Origin: Candidatus Peregrinibacteria bacterium RIFOXYB2_FULL_32_7
Lineage (GTDB): Bacteria; Patescibacteriota; Gracilibacteria; UBA1369; GWF2-33-10
Assembly (NCBI GenBank): GCA_001787465.1
Contig: MFXJ01000051.1
Location: forward strand, 1-8,801
Length of the DNA stretch: 8,801 nt
Reading direction: 5' to 3'
Part shown: in pieces, positions 1-7,233 of the stretch
Layout: each line of letters begins with the position of its first letter
Position numbering within the stretch: the stretch's first letter is position 1
Notes under the pieces: generated by a model
What the model was told of the DNA's origin: nothing
What the model saw: the letters and a program-made list of their open reading frames with translations, nothing else
The model's database searches: none
Position numbers and translations under genes: made by a program

Positions 1-13
1 AGGTGGTAGATAA

Positions 14-21
14 TATATAAA
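14..21 (+). promoter_or_regulatory. Possible -10 region of the copper operon
   Basis: The 34 bases before the first start codon are almost pure A/T and contain TATATAAA, which could serve as a -10 box. Any -35 box would lie outside the window. A start site about seven bases downstream would leave only a very short leader. Such AT-rich sequence produces matches by chance, so this is weak. Confidence 0.25.
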
Positions 22-34
22 TTAAATTTTAAAT

Positions 35-247
35 ATGAAAACAATTTTAAGAATTGAAGGTATTCACTGTAAATCTTGTAAGGTTTTAATAGAAGATGTT
101 TGCAATGATTTTCCAGAAATTCAATCTTGCAATGTCAATTATGAAACGGGAGAGACGACTGTAGAACACGATGCTTATTTAGATTTGCAGAATTTAAAAA
201 ATGGAATCGAAAGCTTAGGAGAATATAAAGTTTTATTTATCAATTAA
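35..247 (+). CDS. Small HMA-domain metal-binding protein (copper chaperone, CopZ-like)
   Basis: This 70-residue protein is a single heavy-metal-associated domain with nothing else attached. The metal motif is G9-I-H-C-K-S-C15, with C12 and C15 as the expected Cu+ ligands. The remaining length fits the beta-alpha-beta-beta-alpha-beta fold of Atx1/CopZ chaperones, which are normally 65-72 residues. There is no signal peptide or membrane segment, so it should be cytosolic. The stop lies 12 bp before the start of the Cu+-ATPase gene on the same strand, so the two are very probably co-transcribed and the protein probably delivers Cu+ to that pump. The usual chaperone motif is GMxCxxC; here the Met is Ile, a tolerated change. 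No Shine-Dalgarno sequence precedes the ATG. The family is clear; copper rather than another soft metal is inferred from the neighbour. Confidence 0.85.
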   Translation: MKTILRIEGIHCKSCKVLIEDVCNDFPEIQSCNVNYETGETTVEHDAYLDLQNLKNGIESLGEYKVLFIN

Positions 248-259
248 ATTTATAGCCTT

Positions 260-3172
260 ATGGAAAAAGAAATTATTTTAAAAATTAATGGTATGCATTG
301 TGGCTCATGTGAAAAATTAATTGCGAAAGCTTTGAAAGATATTGATGGCGTTAAAGATGCAAAAATAAGTTTTAAAGATGGGATAGGTACAGTTTTATTT
401 GAAGAAAGTTTAGTATCAAAAGAAAAAATTAGGGAAGCTATAAAAAAATCTGGATATGATAGTGAAGTGGTTGAAGAAAATGAAGGGGAAAAAGGACAAG
501 AGCTGTTAGATAATATAGAAATAAAAAGAACAAAAGATAAAGATTTTAAGATAAAACTGGAATTAAACTTAGAAGCAGAAGGTAAAATATACAATGATTC
601 AAAAGGAGAACCTTATTTTGATGGAAAAATTATTAATAATAAAAAAGCGGAGTTAACGATATCTAAGAATGAAAATGAAATTAAATTTATAGAGCAATTA
701 AAAAATATGCTTCAATCGGCAGACATTTTTAATTTGATGAATAAGGTAAGTAGTGATAATTCAAATCAAAGATTGAATTTAAATGCTATAGCTGGTGGAC
801 AAGAAGAGCACATGTCAAAAAGTCTTAATAAAAAAATCTCACTAATGATTATTGGTATGCATTGCAGTTCATGTGCGGGTATTATTGAAGGCGCTTTAAA
901 GGAAGTAAATGGAGTTAAAACTGCGAATGTTAATTTTGCGGCTGAAAAAGCCACTATTGTTTTTGATGAAAATACAGCAACAGTTGAAAATCTTATCAAA
1001 GCTATTAAAAAAGCTGGTTACTCCGCTCAAATTATCGATGCTAAAGATAGCGAATTTGAAAGTAAAAAAAGAGAACAAGAAATTTCTAAATATTTTAATA
1101 AATTTATATTTAGTCTCGTTTTGAGCATCCCAATGCTCTATTTCATGCTTCTTGATTTTTTCAAATTTCTTCCTGGGGCTGAAATTCTACCGCCATATTT
1201 TGGGATAGTTTCTTTGATTTTAGTTACACCAGTTCAATTTATTATCGGACAAGGTTTTTATCGTGGAATGTGGTCAAGCCTGAAAATGAAAACTTTTAAT
1301 ATGGATAGTTTGATTGCTATTGGCACATCGGTTGCTTATTTTTATAGTTTTGTTAATTTTTTAATTTTTACTGCTACTAATAATACTCTTTTAGGTTTAA
1401 ATGGAGAAAAAATTCCTGAACTTTATTTTGAAACCGCGGCCTTTCTAATTACCTTTGTAATTTTAGGAAAGTGGCTTGAAGCAAAAGCAAAAGGTCAGAC
1501 ATCTAAAGCGATCAAAAAATTAATGGGACTTCAGCCTAAAACAGCTAGAGTGATCAGAAATGGAGAAGTTAAAGACATATCAATTGATGAGGTAGTTATC
1601 AATGATGTTATTTTAGTAAGGCCTGGGGAAAAAGTTCCAGTTGATGGATTGATTGTAAAAGGATCTTCAAGTATAGATGAGTCAATGATAACTGGTGAAA
1701 GTATACCGATTGAGAAAAATCCTGGAGATAAGGTTATAGGCGCGACAATTAACAAAATAGGCAGTTTTGAATTTAGAGCTACTCGAGTAGGTGCTGAAAC
1801 GACACTTTCGCAAATCATAAAATTAATTGAAGAAGCGCAGGGATCAAAAGCTCCGATTCAAGGATTTGCTGATAAAATTAGTGCCTGGTTTGTGCCGGCT
1901 GTTATTTTGACGGCAATGGCGACATTTGTAATTTGGTATTTGATTTTGGGCGCTTCTTTATCATTTTCTTTGATGGCGTTTACAGCTGTGATAGTCATAG
2001 CATGTCCGTGTGCTCTTGGACTTGCAACACCGACAGCAATAATGGTAGGTACAGGTAAAGGCGCTGAACATGGAGTCTTAATTAAAGGTGGTGAGCCACT
2101 GGAAATTGCTCAGAAAATTAATACAATTGTTTTTGATAAAACTGGTACGCTTACCAAAGGTAAACCTGAGTTGACTGATACTATTACTTTTGCTGATATG
2201 GATGAGGATGAAATTATATCTATTGTTGCCAGTATAGAAAAATCCTCTGAGCATCCGCTCGCTGAAGCTATTTATAATTACTCAAAAGATGAAGGGATTG
2301 ATCTGCAAGAAATTTCTGATTTTAAAGCCATTCCTGGGCATGGGGTAACTGCAAAGATAAAAGATAAAAAATATTATTTTGGTAATCGTAAATTGATAGA
2401 AAATATAGCCAAACTGAATATAGAAAAAATTAATAGAAAAATGGGAAAGCTGGAAGAGCAGGGCAAAACTGTGATGATTTTGAGTAATGAAAATGAAATT
2501 TTAGGACTGATTGCAGTTGCTGATACGGTGAAAGAAAGCTCAAAAGAAGCGATTTCAAAATTAAAAGAACTTGGTATAGATATTTATATGATCACTGGTG
2601 ATAATGAAAGAACCGCAAAAGCCATTGCTAAAGAACTTAATATCACAAACGTTCTTGCTGAAGTATTACCTGAAGATAAAGCGGAAGAAGTTAAAAAACT
2701 GCAAGGAAACGGCAAGATCGTGGCTATGGTAGGAGACGGTATTAATGATGCTATAGCTCTCGCTACAGCTGATCTTGGAATAGCGATGGGCTCAGGCACC
2801 GATGTGGCTATGGAAACTGGCGGGATTGTGATGGTGAAAAATGATCTTAGGGATACAGTTACGGCTATTAAACTTTCAAAAGAAACTATCGGAAAAATAA
2901 AGCAAAATATGTTCTTTGCTTTATTTTATAATGTTATCGGGATACCAATTGCCGCTAGAATTTTCGTTTCATTTGGTTTAATTTTAAAACCTGAACTTGC
3001 AGGACTAGCCATGGCATTTAGCTCAATATCAGTAGTTATGAATTCATTAACTCTTAGATTTTTTAATCCAATGAAAAGAAATTATATTTCATTATTAGCG
3101 CCTCTCGTAATGATGGCTTTTTTTACTTTTATATTTATTGAATTTGCTAGGCTGAGCGTGGGGATGGAATAA
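260..3172 (+). CDS. copA: Copper-exporting P1B-type ATPase (CopA)
   Basis: This 970-residue pump would export Cu+ across the cytoplasmic membrane using ATP. It starts with an HMA domain (motif G11-M-H-C-G-S-C17), then an unrecognised charged segment at about 72-190, then a second HMA (G199-M-H-C-S-S-C205). The catalytic core is complete: membrane helices near 282-305, 314-333, 350-371 and 392-409; actuator TGES 478-481; helices near 543-563 and 575-595 with the metal-site C582-P-C584; phosphorylation site D626-K-T-G-T; the nucleotide-domain His-Pro pair 665-666; GDGIND 825-830; helix 7 with FYN near 891-893; and helix 8 with M918-x-x-S-S922. CPC plus YN plus MxxSS is the Cu+ (P1B-1) signature. 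The protein is longer than the usual 720-830 residues because of the inter-HMA segment and a probable ninth membrane helix at 943-964. It follows the chaperone gene by 12 bp without a Shine-Dalgarno sequence. Confidence 0.96.
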   Translation: MEKEIILKINGMHCGSCEKLIAKALKDIDGVKDAKISFKDGIGTVLFEESLVSKEKIREAIKKSGYDSEVVEENEGEKGQELLDNIEIKRTKDKDFKIKLELNLEAEGKIYNDSKGEPYFDGKIINNKKAELTISKNENEIKFIEQLKNMLQSADIFNLMNKVSSDNSNQRLNLNAIAGGQEEHMSKSLNKKISLMIIGMHCSSCAGIIEGALKEVNGVKTANVNFAAEKATIVFDENTATVENLIKAIKKAGYSAQIIDAKDSEFESKKREQEISKYFNKFIFSLVLSIPMLYFMLLDFFKFLPGAEILPPYFGIVSLILVTPVQFIIGQGFYRGMWSSLKMKTFNMDSLIAIGTSVAYFYSFVNFLIFTATNNTLLGLNGEKIPELYFETAAFLITFVILGKWLEAKAKGQTSKAIKKLMGLQPKTARVIRNGEVKDISIDEVVINDVILVRPGEKVPVDGLIVKGSSSIDESMITGESIPIEKNPGDKVIGATINKIGSFEFRATRVGAETTLSQIIKLIEEAQGSKAPIQGFADKISAWFVPAVILTAMATFVIWYLILGASLSFSLMAFTAVIVIACPCALGLATPTAIMVGTGKGAEHGVLIKGGEPLEIAQKINTIVFDKTGTLTKGKPELTDTITFADMDEDEIISIVASIEKSSEHPLAEAIYNYSKDEGIDLQEISDFKAIPGHGVTAKIKDKKYYFGNRKLIENIAKLNIEKINRKMGKLEEQGKTVMILSNENEILGLIAVADTVKESSKEAISKLKELGIDIYMITGDNERTAKAIAKELNITNVLAEVLPEDKAEEVKKLQGNGKIVAMVGDGINDAIALATADLGIAMGSGTDVAMETGGIVMVKNDLRDTVTAIKLSKETIGKIKQNMFFALFYNVIGIPIAARIFVSFGLILKPELAGLAMAFSSISVVMNSLTLRFFNPMKRNYISLLAPLVMMAFFTFIFIEFARLSVGME

Positions 3173-3211
3173 GTAATTTAATTTAATTATTGTTTTAAAA
3201 AACATAATGGT

Positions 3212-3254
3212 CTACCATCCGAAGCTCAAGTGTAACGAGAGCGTAGGGTGGTAG
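3212..3254. repeat. REP-like imperfect palindrome overlapping the tRNA-Glu 3' end
   Basis: Arms 3212-3227 and 3239-3254 form a 16-position stem around an 11-nt loop. Thirteen positions are Watson-Crick. On the plus strand the other three are one T-G wobble (3218/3248) and two G-A type oppositions (3221/3245 and 3223/3243). Inside the loop, 3230-3231 can pair with 3235-3236. The right arm contains the last six bases of the tRNA gene, including its CCA. No run of T follows on the plus strand, so it is a poor intrinsic terminator for copA. On the minus strand a run of six T begins several bases beyond the stem, after which another AT hairpin is possible. It resembles short repeated palindromes found between genes in Parcubacteria-like genomes, but copy number cannot be tested here. 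Confidence 0.7.
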
Positions 3255-3323
3255 CCCGTAGCGGAATCGAACCGCTGCTGCCAGGATGAAAACCTGATGT
3301 CCTAACCACTAGACGAACGGGCC
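3249..3323 (-). tRNA. tRNA-Glu (anticodon TTC), CCA encoded
   Basis: The minus strand folds into a full cloverleaf of 75 nt including CCA. The acceptor stem is GGCCCGT with ACGGGCT. The D stem is GTCT/GGAC around AGTGGTTA. The anticodon stem is TCAGG/CCTGG around loop TTTTCAT, giving anticodon TTC for Glu. The variable loop is CAGC. The T stem is AGCGG/CCGCT around TTCGATT. The discriminator base is A, followed by encoded CCA. The first acceptor pair is a G1-U72 wobble; bacterial tRNA-Glu normally has G-C there. The gene has its own upstream promoter and is followed directly by a palindrome that shares its last six bases. Confidence 0.95.
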
Positions 3324-3355
3324 AAAAAAATTACTATTGCTTTAAAACAAGCATT

Positions 3356-3383
3356 AGTATAAGGATTTTTGTTTGAGTGTCAA
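3356..3383 (-). promoter_or_regulatory. Sigma-70-type promoter of tRNA-Glu
   Basis: On the minus strand a perfect TTGACA (-35, 3378-3383) is followed by a 16-bp spacer and TATACT (-10, 3356-3361). The expected start near 3349 leaves a leader of about 25 nt before the tRNA 5' end at 3323. The promoter lies between the ald stop codon and the tRNA, so the tRNA can be made independently of ald. It is the best promoter match in the window. Confidence 0.8.
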
Positions 3384-3396
3384 TTGATTTGCCTTT

Positions 3397-4566
3397 TTAC
3401 GATTTCACTTCTGCAGTTAATAATTTTTTTATATCCATATATTTATCTTCCATGCAAAGATTTTTTGCTACTGATTCATAGGTAATAAAGCCATTATAAA
3501 TATTAACACCTTTTAGTAGACCTGGATCTTCTAAGCAGGCTTTGATTACGCCTTTATTACACATATTTAGTAAATATGGAAGAGTGGCATTGGTAAGTGC
3601 AAAAGCTGATTGACGAGCAAATTGTCCTGGGACATTGGCAACGCAACTGTAGATTTTGTTTTCTAGTTGATAATAAGGTTCGCTGTGAGTTGTGGCTTTG
3701 GATCCCCAGATGCAACCTCCTTGATCAATAGCAATATCAATAATGACCGCTCCTTGTTTCATATTACGTACTTGTTCTTCATTCACTACTTCAGGCGCGC
3801 GCGTTCCAGGAACTAGTACTGCTCCAATAAGTACATCTGTTTGTTTAAGATAGTCATTGAAATTCTGTTCATTCGGAACAAGTACTTCAACATTTTCTTT
3901 TAATACCTGTCCAAGATAATTATCCAAAATTTCTTGAAGTTCTTTAACTCTATTTGGATTAATATCAAATACTTTTACTTCTGATCCTATCCCAGCGGCA
4001 ACTTTAGCGGCTGTTTCCCCAACAACTCCTCCTCCTATTATCATTATTTTTGTAGGTTTAACTCCTTCAACTTTTCCAAGAGTTCTACCTCTGCCTCCAT
4101 ATTTAATTTGCGATAATTCTGCCGCATATTGAATAGCGGCAATTCCAGCTACTTCGCTCATTGGTTTAAGAAGAGGGAGTTTACCATTTTTATCTTCTAC
4201 AGTTTCATAAGCTATAGCTGTAATATTATAATTAATTAATTTTTCAGTAAGTTTTGGATCAACTCCAGATAAATGAAAATAAGTAAAAATTGTTTTACCG
4301 GCCATTTTCTCTAAAATATGAAATTCTGATCTAATTGGTTCTTTTACTTTTACTAAAATATCGCATTTTGTAGCGATCATACCAGCGTCTTTTTCAAGTG
4401 TTGCGCCTGCATTGGTATATTCATAATCATGAAAGCCGGCGCCGAAGCCAGAAGTTTCCTGTATAATGACTTTATGACCATTCTCAACAAGATTTTTTAC
4501 TCCTTCAGGGGTAAGACCGACACGATTTTCATTATTTTTAATTTCTTTAATGCAACCAATTATCAT
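3397..4566 (-). CDS. ald: Alanine dehydrogenase
   Basis: This 389-residue cytosolic enzyme would interconvert L-alanine and pyruvate plus ammonia with NAD(H). The length is close to the family norm of about 370 residues. The N-terminal substrate domain has R15 (in NRVGLTPEGV) and K75 (in VKVKEP), which bind the pyruvate carboxylate and carbonyl in known structures, and H98 in YFHLSG, the likely catalytic His. The Rossmann dinucleotide motif is G178-G-G-V-V-G183, with D201 after the second strand as expected for NAD binding. IDQGG near 280-284 supplies the second catalytic Asp (D281), followed by THSEPYY and ALTNATLPYLL, both family hallmarks. The related transhydrogenase alpha subunit is less likely because the C-terminal half follows Ald without a membrane tail. 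The gene stands alone between the tRNA promoter and a 295-bp spacer. No Shine-Dalgarno sequence precedes the ATG. Confidence 0.95.
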   Translation of the reverse strand: MIIGCIKEIKNNENRVGLTPEGVKNLVENGHKVIIQETSGFGAGFHDYEYTNAGATLEKDAGMIATKCDILVKVKEPIRSEFHILEKMAGKTIFTYFHLSGVDPKLTEKLINYNITAIAYETVEDKNGKLPLLKPMSEVAGIAAIQYAAELSQIKYGGRGRTLGKVEGVKPTKIMIIGGGVVGETAAKVAAGIGSEVKVFDINPNRVKELQEILDNYLGQVLKENVEVLVPNEQNFNDYLKQTDVLIGAVLVPGTRAPEVVNEEQVRNMKQGAVIIDIAIDQGGCIWGSKATTHSEPYYQLENKIYSCVANVPGQFARQSAFALTNATLPYLLNMCNKGVIKACLEDPGLLKGVNIYNGFITYESVAKNLCMEDKYMDIKKLLTAEVKS

Positions 4567-4570
4567 AATA

Positions 4571-4576
4571 GTTATA
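4571..4576 (-). promoter_or_regulatory. Possible -10 box just upstream of ald
   Basis: TATAAC on the minus strand ends four bases before the ald ATG. If it is a real -10 box, transcription would begin at or within a base or two of the start codon, giving a leaderless message. No good -35 box sits at 16-18 bp; the nearest partial match (TTGTTA, 4598-4603) is 21 bp away. Weak, but similar to the arrangement at ftsK. Confidence 0.25.
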
Positions 4577-4608
4577 AATTATTAAATAAGTGAAAATTAA
4601 CAACATTT

Positions 4609-4630
4609 ATTTGAAAATAAAGTTTCAAAT
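4609..4630. repeat. Perfect 8-bp inverted repeat upstream of ald (operator-like)
   Basis: ATTTGAAA (4609-4616) and TTTCAAAT (4623-4630) are exact inverted copies around a 6-bp spacer. The repeat lies 43-64 bp upstream of the ald start, where a regulator could bind. On the plus strand it is followed by a T run, which makes it look like a weak terminator, but only one of eight pairs is G-C and no plus-strand gene lies upstream. In such AT-rich DNA it could be chance. Confidence 0.4.
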
Positions 4631-4684
4631 TATTTTTTTAAAAATACTTTAGCGATGCTTTTTTGTTTTCGCAAGTTTTTCTAA

Positions 4685-4862
4685 GGCTCCAAGTAAAAAT
4701 GATTTCCTACAGATAGTGTTCAAGAAGCGTTCAGATTTGGCTTTTCTGATTGAGCGAAATTGGAGACATAGCCTAAGCTATGATGAGAATTTCGCGATCG
4801 AAGAAAAGTCAAAGATGAATGCTTCTTGATGCTATATGTGGAAGTCATTTTTACTTGGAGCC
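4685..4862. repeat. 178-nt near-perfect long palindrome (MITE-like or structured RNA element)
   Basis: The two halves are inverted copies along about 87 positions around the 4-nt loop CTAA (4773-4776). The outer 18 pairs (4685-4702 with 4845-4862) are perfect, as are 4721-4728 with 4821-4828, 4741-4747 with 4802-4808, 4754-4761 with 4788-4795 and 4767-4772 with 4777-4782. Bases 4708 and 4720 bulge out. There is no ORF or transposase inside. It fills most of the ald-ftsK spacer, and its last base is also the first of the three bases of the ftsK stop codon. CTAA flanks both ends. Read on the minus strand it is not followed by a T run, so it is not a standard terminator of ftsK. Neither a known element name nor a promoter driving it can be given. 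Confidence 0.85.
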
Positions 4863-7075
4863 TAAATATATATGTCTCGAGCTTTTGCGCCATTCACGGG
4901 ACCGATAAAGCCTTTTTCTTCCATAATGTCAAGAAGTCTTGCCGCCCTGGCATAACCAACAGAAAGCCTTCTTTGAAGAAGTGAGGCTGAGGCTTTACCT
5001 GTTTGTTTAATTACCTGCAAGGCCTGTTCAGTCATTTCATCGTTATCTTCAGCTATTCCATTCTCGCCAGAAAAAGTACTGTCTGGAATGCCAAGGATGT
5101 GAGTGTCAGTAATTTTTTTAGAAATTATATCTTCTAAATATTCAGGTTCAAGAGTGCATTTAATTCTATTTGTAACTCGATTAACTTCTTCAGTAGAAAC
5201 ATAAATTCCCTGAATCCTTTGAAGTCTAGCTAAAGCTCCAGAAAGATAAAGCATATCGCCATTTCCAAGTAAATCTTCAGCTCCAAAACAATTAATCATC
5301 GTTCTCGAATCAATTCCTGAGGCAACTGCAAAAGCAATACGAGCAGGAATATTCGCCTTTATCAGTCCAGTTACAACATCAACAGAAGGTCTTTGCGTGG
5401 CAACAATTAAATGCATTCCAACTGCTCTGGCCATTTGCGCTATACGACAGATAGAGGCTTCAACTTCTTTACCAGCTGTCATCATTAAATCCGCAAGTTC
5501 GTCAATGACAATAATAATTTTCGGCATTTTTTCTTCGGCGGTTTGATTATGTTCATCAATATTTCTTGTTCCAGAGTTTGATAGAATTGAATAACGTCTT
5601 GTCATTTCGCAAACGCACCATCGAAGAGCAGTTGCGGCTTTATCAGGTTCGGTGATAACTGGGGTTAAAAGATGCGGAATTGAGTTATATTTTTTTAATT
5701 CCACTTGTTTTGGGTCAACCATGATAAATTTAAGTTCAGCTGGCGAATTGTTATAAAGAAGTGAAATTAAAAAACTATTTACTGCTACTGACTTACCTGA
5801 TCCTGTTGCGCCTGCAATAAGTAAATGGGGCATTGTTGTGATATCTGAAACTATTGGCGTTCCATTAACAGTTCTTCCAAGTGCAATTTTTAACTTAGAT
5901 TTTTCTTTTTGATATTCTTCTGTTTCAATAATTTCTCTCATATAAACAACCGCTCTTTTTAAATTTGGTATTTCAATCCCAACAAGAGATTTGCCTGGGA
6001 TTGGCGCTTCAATACGAACTGAATGAGCTGATAAAGATAGAGCAAGATCATTTTTGAGAGCTGTGATTTTTGAGAGCTTGATATCTTCGGCTGGCCTGAG
6101 TGTGTATTGAACGACAGTAGGTCCGACATGAATATCTCCCATCGCCACTTCTATTCCAAATTGCGCTAATTTGCGTTTAATGGTTTCGGCTTTATCTTTT
6201 AAAAATTTATTATCAAGATTAACTATTCCAACTTTATTATCAAGCAAATCTAAAGTTGGATATTCCCATTGTGTATAAGCTTGAGCTTCAATAGTTTTGC
6301 TTTTATTGGTTAATTCATTTGTAAATTTATCTAATTCTTTTATCGGAATTGGTTTTTGTTTTTCAATAGATTTAAGTCCTGCCGATGGTTTTTCTGGGGC
6401 AATAATATTGATATCATCTAAATCCACTTCCAAATCTTTTATTTCTTCAACTTCGCCATTTTGATTAATTCGCATTTTTTTACCTGATTTCGAAATGACT
6501 CGTTCAATCTTAATTGGCATTTCAGGTTTGAAAAAAGAAAGGGCGGAAGCGATGGAGATTTCGAAAGTAATTAAGATAGAAATTACAAACATCGTAATAA
6601 AAACCACCTGAGTTCCTATCCCTCCAAGTATAGATTTAATCAAAAAAGCGCTGACAAAACCAATATATCCGCCATGTCCGCCTAGTTCAGCTACAGCAAA
6701 CATTTGATCATCTGGAACGCTTAGATGTAGAGTTCCAAGTATTGATACCGCCATTAGAAAAAGTCCAAATAACTTAGTAAAACCAATATTTATTTGTTTA
6801 CTAAAGAGTAGTGAAAATCCAAGAAGGATTAAGATTCCAGGAAAAACATAAATTCCCCAGCCAAAAATTGGATGCAAAAATCCCTCCCAAATTTCACCAA
6901 AAATACCAAGTTGGTTGGTAAGGCTTAGAATAGTTAAGGTGCCAAGTGCAAAATAAATTACCGCCCAGATCTCACGGGCAATATGCGATTGTACTTGAAG
7001 TTTGAGATTACTGTTGTGCCTAACAGATCTTGTACGCCTTCGATTAAGGTCGATTGTTTGGGAGCGACGAGACAT
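4862..7075 (-). CDS. ftsK: DNA translocase FtsK
   Basis: This 737-residue septal ATPase would pump DNA during division and chromosome-dimer resolution. The N-terminus is Arg-rich, followed by four probable membrane helices near 36-54, 70-92, 98-118 and 133-171 (the last stretch may hold two, with a glycine-rich loop HGG at 134-136). A linker of only about 100 residues follows, far shorter than in E. coli FtsK and similar to SpoIIIE-type proteins. The motor domain begins near 285 and has Walker A G422-A-T-G-S-G-K-S429, Walker B IIVIDELADL (521-530), ATQRPSVDVVTG (559-570) and the LLGNGDML segment (602-609). The C-terminal winged-helix gamma domain (about 680-737) carries SLLQRRLSVGYARAARL, the DNA-reading helix that binds polar KOPS-type sequences in this family. 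No alternative start exists before the first helix. No Shine-Dalgarno sequence is present. The gene is divergent from gltX. Confidence 0.96.
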   Translation of the reverse strand: MSRRSQTIDLNRRRTRSVRHNSNLKLQVQSHIAREIWAVIYFALGTLTILSLTNQLGIFGEIWEGFLHPIFGWGIYVFPGILILLGFSLLFSKQINIGFTKLFGLFLMAVSILGTLHLSVPDDQMFAVAELGGHGGYIGFVSAFLIKSILGGIGTQVVFITMFVISILITFEISIASALSFFKPEMPIKIERVISKSGKKMRINQNGEVEEIKDLEVDLDDINIIAPEKPSAGLKSIEKQKPIPIKELDKFTNELTNKSKTIEAQAYTQWEYPTLDLLDNKVGIVNLDNKFLKDKAETIKRKLAQFGIEVAMGDIHVGPTVVQYTLRPAEDIKLSKITALKNDLALSLSAHSVRIEAPIPGKSLVGIEIPNLKRAVVYMREIIETEEYQKEKSKLKIALGRTVNGTPIVSDITTMPHLLIAGATGSGKSVAVNSFLISLLYNNSPAELKFIMVDPKQVELKKYNSIPHLLTPVITEPDKAATALRWCVCEMTRRYSILSNSGTRNIDEHNQTAEEKMPKIIIVIDELADLMMTAGKEVEASICRIAQMARAVGMHLIVATQRPSVDVVTGLIKANIPARIAFAVASGIDSRTMINCFGAEDLLGNGDMLYLSGALARLQRIQGIYVSTEEVNRVTNRIKCTLEPEYLEDIISKKITDTHILGIPDSTFSGENGIAEDNDEMTEQALQVIKQTGKASASLLQRRLSVGYARAARLLDIMEEKGFIGPVNGAKARDIYI

Positions 7076-7076
7076 G

Positions 7077-7104
7077 ATTATAATTATGAACTGGGAAACT
7101 TCAA
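7077..7104 (-). promoter_or_regulatory. Candidate ftsK promoter abutting the start codon
   Basis: On the minus strand TTGAAG (7099-7104), a 16-bp spacer and a perfect TATAAT (7077-7082) lie directly before the ftsK ATG, with one base between. That -10 is too close for a start at the ATG. The overlapping CATAAT (7083-7088) would place the start exactly on the ATG, giving a leaderless message, but then the -35 match is poor. Either the box is real and the message is leaderless, or the AT-rich stretch is only an unstructured ribosome landing site. Confidence 0.35.
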
Positions 7105-7224
7105 TTATTATTTTACTCTAAAATTTTTATATTCTGAAATATCTTTGACAATGTTTTTTGAAAAATGGGAAGATTTAAGTTGACAAAATTTTTATTTTAT
7201 CTTGTTTTAATATTTTCTTAATAG

Positions 7225-7233
7225 TGTTATAAG
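7225..7233 (+). promoter_or_regulatory. Candidate extended -10 promoter for gltX
   Basis: TGT followed by TATAAG looks like an extended -10 element, which can work without a good -35. Two TTGACA hexamers lie upstream (7145-7150 and 7180-7185), but neither has a good -10 at 16-18 bp; the second is 20 bp from TTTAAT (7206-7211). Starting near 7240, the gltX message would carry a leader of about 137 nt. Confidence 0.35.

Noticed and set aside
250..594. Serine/phenylalanine-rich minus-strand frame opposite copA (others at 766-999, 896-1078, 1531-1818 and 2584-2799)
   Set aside because: These are complements of the lysine/glutamate-rich or hydrophobic copA codons, a usual shadow effect; copA itself is certain.
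3173..3211. Intrinsic terminator directly after copA
   Set aside because: Only AT-rich sequence and a weak GTTTTAAAAAAC dyad are present; no GC-containing stem with a T run on the plus strand.
4685..4862. The long palindrome as a rho-independent terminator of ftsK, or as an integron attC site
   Set aside because: No T run follows the stem on the minus strand and the stem is far too long. The attC core sites GTTRRRY and RYYYAAC are absent from the ends, and there is no integrase.
6983..7183. 66-residue plus-strand reading frame
   Set aside because: Half lies antisense to the well-supported N-terminus of ftsK and the rest in its AT-rich promoter region; no recognisable domain.
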